From assembly GCA_019307665.1 (NCBI GenBank), contig JAFDJC010000054.1, positions 1 through 13,946 on the forward strand: a DNA stretch of 13,946 nt, written 5' to 3'. This DNA is from Deltaproteobacteria bacterium. Lineage in GTDB: Bacteria > Desulfobacterota > Desulfobacteria > Desulfobacterales > SURF-7. Under the pieces are notes generated by a model. That model was not told where the DNA came from, searched no databases, and saw only the letters and a program-made list of their open reading frames with translations. Of this stretch, positions 7,466 through 13,692 are shown piece after piece (the stretch's first letter is position 1; the number at the start of each line of letters is the position of its first letter). The translations under genes were made by a program, and so were the position numbers.

Positions 7466-8614
7466 TTACCACACAAACTCAGGCCGCATGCTTTCCGGAC
7501 ACTGGTTAAGAAAATAACGGTCTGTCATACCGGCAATAAAATCTCTTACTATCTCCACATCCGTACTGGTCTCAACATATTCGGATGACATATTTTCTAG
7601 AAAACCGGTGAAAATAGCTGATGAAAGATTTTTCGTACTTAAGTCGGCAAGGTATTTTTCAAATAAGTGCTCATAAAGCCTTTTGATTGATTTTGAATAT
7701 TTTTTTATCTTTGGATTCAGATAGATGTTACTGTAATTGAATCTTTTAAGAAGCTTTAACGCTTCAGATATTTCAGGGCTGAAAGATAAGAACGGCTGTT
7801 GATAACTTTTTTTGATAATATCGGTTACAAGGGTATATACGATAGTACCGTTTGTGTCGCCAAGTAGTTCAACACTCTCTTTTGGCAGGTCAGACCTCAT
7901 GATAAGACCCAGACGAATCGCATCTTCAATATCCCTTCCTATATAGCTTACAGTGTCAGCCATTCTGACAACACAGCCCTCAAGTGTCATGGGTATAAGC
8001 GATTCCCGGCCACCCCTTAATTTTTTGGCAATATCATTATACAGGCTTTCAAACGTCCTGCCCTTTCCAGGCTCAAGACGTTGATTGTGGATTTCGCCAT
8101 CGTGACACAAAATTCCATCAAGGGTTTGAAGACACAGGTTACACCCCTCTCCTTTTCGTTCAACCCTGTCAAGAAAACGGACGCTTTGTACATTGTGGTA
8201 AAAGTGTCCTGCATTGTCTTTTCGGCAAAGTTCAGATAAAAAAGTTTCACCCTCATGTCCAAAGGGAGGGTGTCCGATATCATGACCGAGTGCAATCGCC
8301 TCGAGCAGGTCCTCGTTGAGTCCGATAAAACGCCCTATGGTGCGTGATATCTTTGACACAAGCTGAACATGAAGAACCCTGTGTGTAATATGGTCGTTCC
8401 CGGCAAAATAAAAAACCTGTGTTTTGTCAATGTATCGTGTATATGCCAGGGAATGGAGAATTCTATCCACATCCACTGCAAATGCCTGTCTGTAATCATT
8501 TTCAAGACGTTTCTCGTATTTTTTCCTTATTCCTGCACTGCTCGGAACAGCTTTGTCGGATAATATTTCCTTTTCATGTTGATTTGATATTTCTTTTAAT
8601 TTAACAATTTTCAT
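7466..8614 (-). CDS. HD-domain nucleotidase, dGTPase-like
   Basis: A 382-residue HD-superfamily phosphohydrolase resembling deoxyguanosine triphosphate triphosphohydrolases, which convert dNTP to deoxynucleoside and tripolyphosphate. The metal-binding H...HD...D set is visible: H78 (DHITHRVLH), H111-D112 within ALGHDIGHPPFGHEGE (108-123), and D220 in VVRMADTVSYIGRDIEDA (216-232). The last matches the conserved R.AD...Y.. segment of dGTPases. The N-terminal region with RILHSLAYTR is also family-like. Length falls in the range of the shorter bacterial dGTPases. The start at 8614 has GAGGAGAG at 8627-8634, a little far upstream at 12 bases. The ATP-grasp gene stops 6 bases before it. Its presence in the same run as mutS fits control of dNTP pools and mutation rate, but the substrate cannot be read from sequence. 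Other HD nucleotidases remain possible. Confidence 0.87.
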   Translation of the reverse strand: MKIVKLKEISNQHEKEILSDKAVPSSAGIRKKYEKRLENDYRQAFAVDVDRILHSLAYTRYIDKTQVFYFAGNDHITHRVLHVQLVSKISRTIGRFIGLNEDLLEAIALGHDIGHPPFGHEGETFLSELCRKDNAGHFYHNVQSVRFLDRVERKGEGCNLCLQTLDGILCHDGEIHNQRLEPGKGRTFESLYNDIAKKLRGGRESLIPMTLEGCVVRMADTVSYIGRDIEDAIRLGLIMRSDLPKESVELLGDTNGTIVYTLVTDIIKKSYQQPFLSFSPEISEALKLLKRFNYSNIYLNPKIKKYSKSIKRLYEHLFEKYLADLSTKNLSSAIFTGFLENMSSEYVETSTDVEIVRDFIAGMTDRYFLNQCPESMRPEFVW

Positions 8615-8620
8615 AACAGC

Positions 8621-9406
8621 TCAAATCTCTCCTCGTTCAATCATATTTTCCATGAGCTTTATATAATCGATTCCCGCCTTTCTAAACCCTTCCTTACCAT
8701 ATTTCATATTCGCTTCAAGGACATAGTATTGTCCGCCGGTGTTTATGATATCTATCCCCACATCATCCCAGCCACACTTTCCGGCTGTATAAAGGGCAAG
8801 CTCTAAAGCCTCATCCGGAACATGATATAGCTCAACGCTCCCGCCTTTTGCAACATTGCTTCTGAATTCCCCGGGAGCTGCAATTCTCCAATATGCGTGT
8901 ACCACTCTTTTTCCGATCACGACAACACGTATATCCCTGTCAGCCTTTATATATTCCTGGATATATGCCGGGCTTGTCTCATTTAAGTATTCTTCAAGAT
9001 CGTTCCTGCTTTTAATAAGGAAAACCCCCGTCCCCATCGCCGAACCTCTCGGAACTTTTGCTATAAAAGGAAAGTCAAAATCACAAATGATTTTTTCCCT
9101 GCAGCGCCTTCCGTAATAAACCCTTGTCGCAGGATGTGGTATCTCCAGAAGGTTAAAAACAGCTGTCTGTTTGATTTTGTCCTGAACACATTTATAGGTA
9201 TGGTACGAGGGGAAGGTTTTTTTTCCGATTGAATCGAACAGATCTGCATAAAAAGTTGTTGGATAGTAGATTTTACCGGCATTCCTTATTAAGGATGCCT
9301 CTTCCTTGCTGTATTCACTGAAATTAGGCCGGGCACCGAGTGTAATAACATTTCGACATCCCTTAAGACGTGACTCAAGGGCTATAACTTTTCTCGTAGC
9401 TGTCAT
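8621..9406 (-). CDS. RimK-like ATP-grasp carboxylate-amine ligase
   Basis: A 261-residue ATP-grasp enzyme. Family members use ATP to make an acyl phosphate and join it to an amine, usually an amino acid. Residues 1-85 form a pre-ATP-grasp region. From about 88 on the fold is RimK/LysX-like: ATP-binding lysine in FIAKVPRGSAMGTGV (114-128), hinge YIQEYI (148-153), RDIRVVVIGKRVVHAYWR (157-174), the FRSNVAKGG signature (181-189, compare RimK FRSN..GG), and metal ligands in DDVGIDII (214-221, D218) and VLEAN (229-233, E231 and N233). E. coli RimK is about 300 residues, so this is a short member. The only ATG start (9406) lies inside the upstream DUF4292 gene, overlapping it by 32 bases with no visible ribosome site, so translation is probably coupled. 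The substrate is unknown; ribosomal protein S6 glutamylation is one option but not shown. Confidence 0.85.
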   Translation of the reverse strand: MTATRKVIALESRLKGCRNVITLGARPNFSEYSKEEASLIRNAGKIYYPTTFYADLFDSIGKKTFPSYHTYKCVQDKIKQTAVFNLLEIPHPATRVYYGRRCREKIICDFDFPFIAKVPRGSAMGTGVFLIKSRNDLEEYLNETSPAYIQEYIKADRDIRVVVIGKRVVHAYWRIAAPGEFRSNVAKGGSVELYHVPDEALELALYTAGKCGWDDVGIDIINTGGQYYVLEANMKYGKEGFRKAGIDYIKLMENMIERGEI

Positions 9407-10181
9407 AAGATTTTAGTACAAATGCTGATTGAGAAACCGGAATATCGGCATAGCTTCTTTCGGTCTCCAGCCGAAAAAAAGCGCCGTCTCCGCTTGACAA
9501 AGAAAGAACAAACGGAAATAAATAATTGTTTACAAAACACATTTTTTCAAACTCAGCCCTGTACTCCAGTGACCCTAAAAAATTAAAAATTTCAAGTTTA
9601 TTAATTTTTGTCTTCTTCTCATCAAAATAAATTTTTTCGCTTTTCCCAAACCAGTCTTTTTTTAAAAAAAGAATATACCCTGTCATCAACTCATCACGTT
9701 CAATAACAGCTGAATCGAAATCAATAACCGGTATCCTGCCTGCCATAATATTAACGACATCTTGTGCTTTAACAGGAATTGAAGTTATTGATTCAAACAT
9801 CGCACCATCTGATTCGCCTTTGTAAAATTTTCCTTCTCTGTGTGACAAAAAATAATAATCTGTTCCGTCAAAAGACAGGCTCGCCGATGATTTTCCTGGA
9901 ATTCCCAGTATTTCAAAACGTATTTTATCGGGCCTTGATGCAATCCATGCCACGCGTACGGAATTCAACTCCTGACCATCCTTCAGGCTGGCCTTTCCGA
10001 TTCCCTTAAAGGTTTTTAAATCTTCATTTCGTCTGGCTATCATTGACAGAAGACGTTGTATCTCATCAGACGTCCCTGCTATTGATGAATCAGGTGCATC
10101 ACATGGCTGTTCTTTCAGTATACTGCATCCTGGAGTCAACACGGCAGTTATCAAGAATAATAGAATAAAATACTGTTTCAA
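9375..10181 (-). CDS. DUF4292/LolB-like outer-membrane lipoprotein
   Basis: A 268-residue predicted lipoprotein: hydrophobic signal FILLFLITAVLTPGC with the lipid-bearing cysteine at residue 19. The lipobox TPGC is not ideal at the -3 position. The mature part is rich in beta-strand-like stretches (LKTFKGIGKASLKDG, VRVAWIASRPDKIRFEILG, SLSFDGTDYYFLSHREGKFYKG). This is the pattern of the LolA/LolB-type half-barrel that binds lipid tails, and fits DUF4292. A role in lipoprotein or lipid delivery at the outer membrane is inferred from fold only. The gene starts with TTG placed directly after the UAG stop of the TPR gene and in the same frame, so translation likely depends on re-initiation. No earlier start is possible because of that stop. 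Its end overlaps the ATP-grasp gene by 32 bases. Confidence 0.75.
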   Translation of the reverse strand: MKQYFILLFLITAVLTPGCSILKEQPCDAPDSSIAGTSDEIQRLLSMIARRNEDLKTFKGIGKASLKDGQELNSVRVAWIASRPDKIRFEILGIPGKSSASLSFDGTDYYFLSHREGKFYKGESDGAMFESITSIPVKAQDVVNIMAGRIPVIDFDSAVIERDELMTGYILFLKKDWFGKSEKIYFDEKKTKINKLEIFNFLGSLEYRAEFEKMCFVNNYLFPFVLSLSSGDGAFFRLETERSYADIPVSQSAFVLKSYDSYEKSYSP

Positions 10182-11972
10182 CTAATTAGCACCGTTGCCG
10201 GACAGCTTTTGTATTTTCGCTTCAAGCTCAGCATTGTTTCCATTTTTGCTATGATCCAGAGAACGCTTGAACATTTCAACTGCCTTCTCTTTTTTTCCGG
10301 TCTTCAAATAGACATCTCCAAGGTGTTCCAGAACAATCGGATCATTTGGAACAAGGATAACTGCTTTTTCCAGTTTTTCAAGCGCCTCTTCGATTTTTCC
10401 TGTTTTATAATAAAGCCATCCCAGGCTGTCGGTAATGTATCCGTCTTCGGGTTTAAGTTCAACAGCCCTGAGGATCAACTTTTCCGCCTCTTCAAAGTTC
10501 CGGTCAAGATCAAGATAAGTATAGCCCAGATAATTCAATGCGTGTGCATCCAAAGGATCAATCTCAATAACTTTTTTCATCTGTTCAATAGATGCTTCCT
10601 TCTTTGCCCACTTATCGTATACAACTCCCAGGCGGAAATGAATCCTTGTGTTTCTGCTATCAGCCTCAAGCGCTTTCATTAATATCTCTTCAGCCTCCCC
10701 GTATTCAGCATTTTCCTCATAAAATGCGCCGAGATACAAGTGCAGTTCTATGTTGGTCGAAGTCATCCGGACGGCCTTTTTTAAATACTCTATTGCCTTA
10801 TCAATCCTCTTGTCATCCTTGTAACAGAAGGCCACATGAACCGCAGCGCTTTCAAAAAATCTTGAATCCGGTTCTACTTTTTGAAAATATTTCAGTGCAT
10901 TTTCCATGTCTTTTTTTTCATTATATGCCACACCCGTCAAGTAATTTAGGTCTGAACTTTCCGACTGGTGCTCAAGCATTCCATGAAGGAGTTTGAGGGA
11001 ATCATCAAAACGATCTTTTTCAAAAAAAAGGAAAATGATCTTTCTTGTAATATTAGGGGTTATCAAACTTCTCTTTGCAAGCTCCCCGGCAATCGTATCA
11101 AACTCAGCATTCATGCCGGCATTATGATAATAAAGCCCCAGTTCCATTTCCGCCCTTATGTTGTCAGGCTCTATTTTTAAAATTTCCTGGTAAAGACGAA
11201 CGATCTCCTCATGCATATCAGCGCTGTTTTCCCTGTTCTGATAAAAATCCAAAAGTTCAAATCTCGGTTCGATAAGTTCAGGATCTATCTCCAGGGTTTT
11301 TTTAAACCATTTTTCAGCTTCTTCTGTGTCTCCCTTTTCTGCGTATGCTCTTGCCAGAAAAAAATAGCAATAAAAAGAATCAGGAAAGTTTTCGACAGCT
11401 TTCTTATATACGTTCAGGGATTTTTCTGTTTCCCCCATTTCAGTGTAAAGTGCTCCCAGAACAAGGTAAACCTTTTCCTGCTCAGGGTCAGCCTGTATTA
11501 CTTTTTCATATGCATCGGCTGCTGCCTCAAAATTTTCAAGTTTCTGCTCAATGCTTCCTAGAATAATCAGTGATTTCATATCTTCAGGCTTTGCCTGAAG
11601 GACCTGCTTTATCATGTTTAAAGCATTATCAAATTTCTTCTCGTAAAGATATAAAAGCGTCAGTTCTCTTTTCAGCAGCAGGGATTCAGGATCCTGCTCA
11701 ACCGCAGCCTCAAGATAGTACACGGCTTCTTTAATATTGCCGTTTTTTTTCGCCTGCAAGGACTGCGTGTAATTAAAATATCGATTTCCCGGCGCTTCTA
11801 TGTATTGATCCTGCTGGGTACCCGATGGTGCGGACCGATCCAGAAAAGAACAGCCTGAAACCAGCAGACCTGAAATCAACAGACCTGAAATCAACAGAAT
11901 GGGCAAAGCGGCAATAAGCAAGCCATATATATTTTTTGTTTTTCTATTTTTAATTGGTGACAAAATCTTCAT
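10182..11972 (-). CDS. Large TPR-repeat lipoprotein
   Basis: A 596-residue lipoprotein. The signal peptide ends LVSGC, with the lipidated cysteine at residue 41, and contains a repeated LLISG unit. From about residue 65 to 575 it is a near-continuous run of tetratricopeptide repeats, around 14 by eye. Typical copies are YLVLGALYTEMGETEKSLNVY (169-189), FLARAYAEKGDTEEAEKWF (205-223), YLGYTYLDLDRNFEEAEKLI (481-500), DSLGWLYYKTGKIEEALEKL (515-534) and HLGDVYLKTGKKEKAVEMF (550-568). Such scaffolds bind partner proteins; an envelope assembly role is inferred. ATG 11972 is preceded by GGAAAGG at 11986-11992 (13-base spacing) and by a possible promoter at 12009-12039. It ends in UAG directly followed by the TTG of the DUF4292 gene, so the two lipoproteins are probably made together. 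The first copies after the signal are the most degenerate. The partner is unknown. Confidence 0.92.
   Translation of the reverse strand: MKILSPIKNRKTKNIYGLLIAALPILLISGLLISGLLVSGCSFLDRSAPSGTQQDQYIEAPGNRYFNYTQSLQAKKNGNIKEAVYYLEAAVEQDPESLLLKRELTLLYLYEKKFDNALNMIKQVLQAKPEDMKSLIILGSIEQKLENFEAAADAYEKVIQADPEQEKVYLVLGALYTEMGETEKSLNVYKKAVENFPDSFYCYFFLARAYAEKGDTEEAEKWFKKTLEIDPELIEPRFELLDFYQNRENSADMHEEIVRLYQEILKIEPDNIRAEMELGLYYHNAGMNAEFDTIAGELAKRSLITPNITRKIIFLFFEKDRFDDSLKLLHGMLEHQSESSDLNYLTGVAYNEKKDMENALKYFQKVEPDSRFFESAAVHVAFCYKDDKRIDKAIEYLKKAVRMTSTNIELHLYLGAFYEENAEYGEAEEILMKALEADSRNTRIHFRLGVVYDKWAKKEASIEQMKKVIEIDPLDAHALNYLGYTYLDLDRNFEEAEKLILRAVELKPEDGYITDSLGWLYYKTGKIEEALEKLEKAVILVPNDPIVLEHLGDVYLKTGKKEKAVEMFKRSLDHSKNGNNAELEAKIQKLSGNGAN
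11854..11898 (-). repeat. Three 15-bp tandem repeats in the TPR signal peptide coding region
   Basis: Units at 11854-11868, 11869-11883 and 11884-11898 read CCTGAAATCAACAGA on the plus strand. The last two are identical and the first differs at two bases. On the coding strand they encode LLISG, LLISG and LLVSG, directly before the lipobox cysteine. The unit is five codons, so copy-number change would keep the frame and only lengthen or shorten the hydrophobic core. Confidence 0.92.
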
Positions 11973-12008
11973 TTAATCCATTAGACCTTTCCTTAAAACA
12001 ATCTGATT

Positions 12009-12039
12009 ATTATAGTTGATGGCTTCGTAAAATTTCCAA
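12009..12039 (-). promoter_or_regulatory. Candidate promoter for the TPR lipoprotein operon
   Basis: On the minus strand a perfect TATAAT (12014 to 12009) is preceded by TTGGAA (12039 to 12034) at 19 bases; shifting by one gives TGGAAA at 18. Transcription would start near 12002, about 30 bases before the ATG at 11972. The long spacer and imperfect -35 box make this a moderate candidate. It would let the operon be expressed independently of the sigma gene upstream. Confidence 0.4.
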
Positions 12040-12065
12040 TATCTGCGTTGCACTGCAGCCAAGCT
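12015..12065. repeat. Possible fragment of a dispersed intergenic repeat
   Basis: The stretch beginning TTGATGGCTTCGTAAAA (12016 onward) and continuing AATATCTGCGTTGCACTGCAG resembles, from memory, one arm of a palindromic element scattered through Desulfobacterales genomes. Only one arm is present here, apart from a short TGGCT/AGCCA match (near 12020 and 12058). No copy exists elsewhere in the window, so the call rests on recollection and needs a genome search. Confidence 0.35.
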
Positions 12066-12078
12066 TCCAAAAAAGACA

Positions 12079-13059
12079 TTAATCTGCATTACCTGCATCA
12101 CCGTCAGGCGTGTAAGAATGAAAGTCAGGAATCTCGTTTTTAAAAAACGTTTTTATCTTTTTAATTATATTTTTTTCAACCTGCCTCACCCGTTCTCTTG
12201 AAATACTATATTTATCTCCAATATCCTGAAGTGTCAGTGGTGCGTCTGAAAAAATGCGTGTGTCGAAAATTTCGAGTTCACGATCACTCAGTGTTTTTTT
12301 AAATTCATCAATTTTTGTATGAAGGAGTTTCTCCATTTCTTTTTTTGCAACGCGATCCTCAACCGAATCAGAATCAGAGCTTAAAAAGTCTATCCTTCCC
12401 GTATCCGAATCGTCCTTCACAGGTGCATCAAGAGAAACATCCCAACCGTCAAGCCGCTGGTCCATATCGACCACCTCTTTTTCAGAAACACCGAGTCTTT
12501 CAGAAAGAAGCTTTGGTTTGGGATCAAAGCCCTGTTCAATAAGTTTCTGTTTTTCCTTTTTCAGCCTGAAAAAGAGTTTTCTCTGACCCTGTGTTGTACC
12601 GATTTTTACAAGCCGCCAGTTGTCCATTATAAATTTCAGGATATACGCTTTTATCCAGAATGATGCATAATATGAAAATTTGACATTCTTGTATGGATCG
12701 AACTTTTTAACAGCCTGCATTAGCCCAATATTTCCTTCCTGAATCAGATCAAGGAGATTCTGCATCCATATTCTCTGGAATTCGAGGGCAATTTTAACCA
12801 CAAGCCTCAGGTTCGATGTCACAAGGGTATAGGCTGCCCCGGAATCACCTTCTTCCTGGATTCTTCTGCCGAGTTCAATCTCTTCTTGCCTGTTGAGGAG
12901 CCTGTATCCGCCGATTTCCGAAAGATACCGTTGAAGCGGGTCATATTTGACAAGACTTTTATCGTAAGTCTTTTTAACAATGTTACTGATTTCAGAACCG
13001 GACGATAGTTTTGTCTCTTTCTTTTCTTTTTCAGATTTTGCTTTTTTCTTGTCCTTCAT
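12079..13059 (-). CDS. rpoH: RNA polymerase sigma factor, RpoH (sigma-32) type
   Basis: A 326-residue sigma-70 family factor that directs RNA polymerase, in the RpoH group, to heat-shock promoters. There is no region 1.1. A lysine-rich N-terminus (1-18) is followed by region 1.2 DPLQRYLSEIGGYRLLNRQEE (40-60). Region 2 is NLRLVVKIALEF.....LLDLIQEGNIGLMQAVKKFDP (83-122) with YYASFWIKAYI (130-140). The RpoH box QRKLFFRLK lies at 159-167 and region 3 follows. Region 4 holds a helix-turn-helix in LTLQDIGDKYSISRERVRQVEKN (275-297). The RpoH box and WSLVKIGTT-like WRLVKIGTT (148-156) separate it from RpoD and RpoS. It is longer than the E. coli protein (284 residues) at both ends. No strong ribosome site precedes the ATG, and a promoter candidate lies close upstream. 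It is the first gene of the minus-strand run, divergent from tRNA-Arg. Group 2 sigma factors remain a weaker alternative. Confidence 0.85.
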   Translation of the reverse strand: MKDKKKAKSEKEKKETKLSSGSEISNIVKKTYDKSLVKYDPLQRYLSEIGGYRLLNRQEEIELGRRIQEEGDSGAAYTLVTSNLRLVVKIALEFQRIWMQNLLDLIQEGNIGLMQAVKKFDPYKNVKFSYYASFWIKAYILKFIMDNWRLVKIGTTQGQRKLFFRLKKEKQKLIEQGFDPKPKLLSERLGVSEKEVVDMDQRLDGWDVSLDAPVKDDSDTGRIDFLSSDSDSVEDRVAKKEMEKLLHTKIDEFKKTLSDRELEIFDTRIFSDAPLTLQDIGDKYSISRERVRQVEKNIIKKIKTFFKNEIPDFHSYTPDGDAGNAD

Positions 13060-13080
13060 AAATGTTATAAACTGCCCCGG

Positions 13081-13108
13081 ATTACATTTTAATGGGTTAC
13101 ATTTTCAA
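13081..13108 (-). promoter_or_regulatory. Candidate sigma-70 promoter for rpoH
   Basis: On the minus strand TTGAAA (13108 to 13103) and TGTAAT (13086 to 13081) are separated by 16 bases. Each box is near consensus. Initiation near 13074 would give a leader of about 15 bases ahead of the ATG at 13059. The two boxes lie within an imperfect direct repeat (13082-13112), which could bind a regulator. Leader length and lack of a clear ribosome site are mild points against it. Confidence 0.42.
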
Positions 13109-13112
13109 TGGA
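13082..13112. repeat. Imperfect 15-base direct repeat in the rpoH-tRNA control region
   Basis: TTACATTTTAATGGG (13082-13096) is followed after one base by TTACATTTTCAATGG (13098-13112); the copies differ mainly by one inserted C. They cover both boxes of the candidate rpoH promoter and lie upstream of tRNA-Arg, so they may be a tandem regulator site or a slippage product. Confidence 0.6.
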
Positions 13113-13132
13113 CAGTAATCGCTTTTTATGAT
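13104..13132 (+). promoter_or_regulatory. Weak candidate promoter for tRNA-Arg
   Basis: TATGAT at 13127-13132 is one base from the -10 consensus and would start RNA about 29 bases before the tRNA. The matching -35 (TTCAAT, 13104-13109, 17-base spacer) is poor. It overlaps the candidate rpoH -35 on the other strand, so the two divergent promoters could interfere. Confidence 0.28.
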
Positions 13133-13167
13133 ATCTGACCAATTTATCTGTTTTTGTTCTGCGTTTT

Positions 13168-13244
<77 letters not shown>

Positions 13245-13252
13245 TTTAAATC

Positions 13253-13288
13253 AAAGGCTTACGGCATATTTTCACTGTGAGCCTTTTT
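13253..13288 (+). terminator. Rho-independent terminator after tRNA-Arg
   Basis: AAAGGCTTAC (13253-13262) pairs with GTGAGCCTTT (13277-13286) in a 10-bp stem with one G-U pair around a 14-base loop. The run of T at 13284-13288 follows the GC core. Position and strand suit the end of the tRNA transcript. The large loop lowers confidence slightly. Confidence 0.75.
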
Positions 13289-13303
13289 GGTTTGCCCAGC
13301 TGT

Positions 13304-13341
13304 TTTTTTATCTCAATTACACGTTTTTTATCTCGATTACA
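13304..13341. repeat. 18-base direct repeat, period 20
   Basis: TTTTTTATCTCAATTACA (13304-13321) recurs with one change, A to G, at 13324-13341. It lies just after the tRNA terminator. It could be a slippage duplication or a paired binding site. Confidence 0.75.
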
Positions 13342-13572
13342 AATGGTAAATTTTATCTGCTGGTACTGATATCCTTTTAAAATTTAATGTTATAACGAGT
13401 TTTATATCATAACACATGTAATCATTCCGTCAATAATATAATCGTGATACGACAAGCTATATGACCTGACTTCATAGAGGGGGGACACCAGCTTCTCAGA
13501 ATATTAACCTTATCAAAACAAATTTAGTAATTCGTAGCAATTGAGATGATGTAGTTGATACTGCTATATAAT

Positions 13573-13585
13573 TTGTCATTGACAA
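13573..13585. promoter_or_regulatory. Perfect palindrome over the Sel1-gene -35 box (candidate operator)
   Basis: TTGTCA (13573-13578), one central base, then TGACAA (13580-13585). The right half is shared with the -35 box TTGACA, so a dimeric regulator bound here would compete with polymerase. No regulator gene is visible in the window. Confidence 0.45.
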
Positions 13586-13607
13586 GACAATAAAAATCTT
13601 ATTTAAT
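13579..13607 (+). promoter_or_regulatory. Strong candidate promoter for the Sel1 lipoprotein gene
   Basis: A perfect TTGACA (13579-13584), a 17-base spacer and TTTAAT (13602-13607, five of six matches). RNA would start near 13614, giving a leader of about 80 bases before the GTG at 13693. In such AT-rich DNA the -10 box alone means little, but the perfect -35 at ideal spacing is persuasive. Confidence 0.6.
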
Positions 13608-13648
13608 TTTAAATAGTTAAAAAGTAACACAAATCGAAAATTGCATGA

Positions 13649-13664
13649 TATACAGATCTGTATA
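13649..13664. promoter_or_regulatory. Perfect 16-bp palindrome upstream of the Sel1 gene
   Basis: TATACAGATCTGTATA is its own reverse complement and lies 28 bases before the GTG start. Its right end overlaps TATAAT (13661-13666), which could serve as a second -10 box although no matching -35 is seen. It may be a dimer operator, or a hairpin in the leader RNA just ahead of the ribosome site. Confidence 0.5.
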
Positions 13665-13680
13665 ATAACTTTGTAGAGAA

Positions 13681-13685
13681 AGGAG
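13681..13685 (+). promoter_or_regulatory. Ribosome binding site fixing a GTG start
   Basis: AGGAG lies 7 bases before GTG at 13693. It decides the start of the Sel1 lipoprotein, whose signal peptide begins right there and which has no upstream ATG in frame near the site. Confidence 0.85.
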
Positions 13686-13692
13686 AGAAAGA

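Larger units (their letters stand above)
13289..13692. other. AT-rich intergenic region without a recognisable gene
   Basis: About 400 bases between the tRNA terminator and the Sel1 lipoprotein gene, with several 60-base lines at only 18-27% GC by hand count. It contains an 18-base direct repeat near 13304-13341, a TGTTAT/ATAACA inverted repeat (13388-13393 and 13409-13414), an isolated run of six G at 13479-13484, and the Sel1 promoter region with two palindromes. I see no convincing small gene or structured RNA in it. It may be a decayed remnant or a control region. Confidence 0.7.

Noticed and set aside
12060..12100. Possible terminator after rpoH (T-run near 12066-12071)
   Set aside because: Only a 4-bp TGCA self-pairing precedes the T-run, and it lies in coding sequence. 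Too weak to call.
12079..13059. Sigma factor as RpoD or RpoS
   Set aside because: No region 1.1 or long non-conserved insert, and the QRKLFFRLK RpoH box is present.
13087..13110. Sigma-32 type promoter upstream of rpoH (TTGAAA with CCCATTAA)
   Set aside because: The spacing is only 5 bases, far short of what a sigma-32 promoter needs. The sigma-70 reading with TGTAAT fits better.
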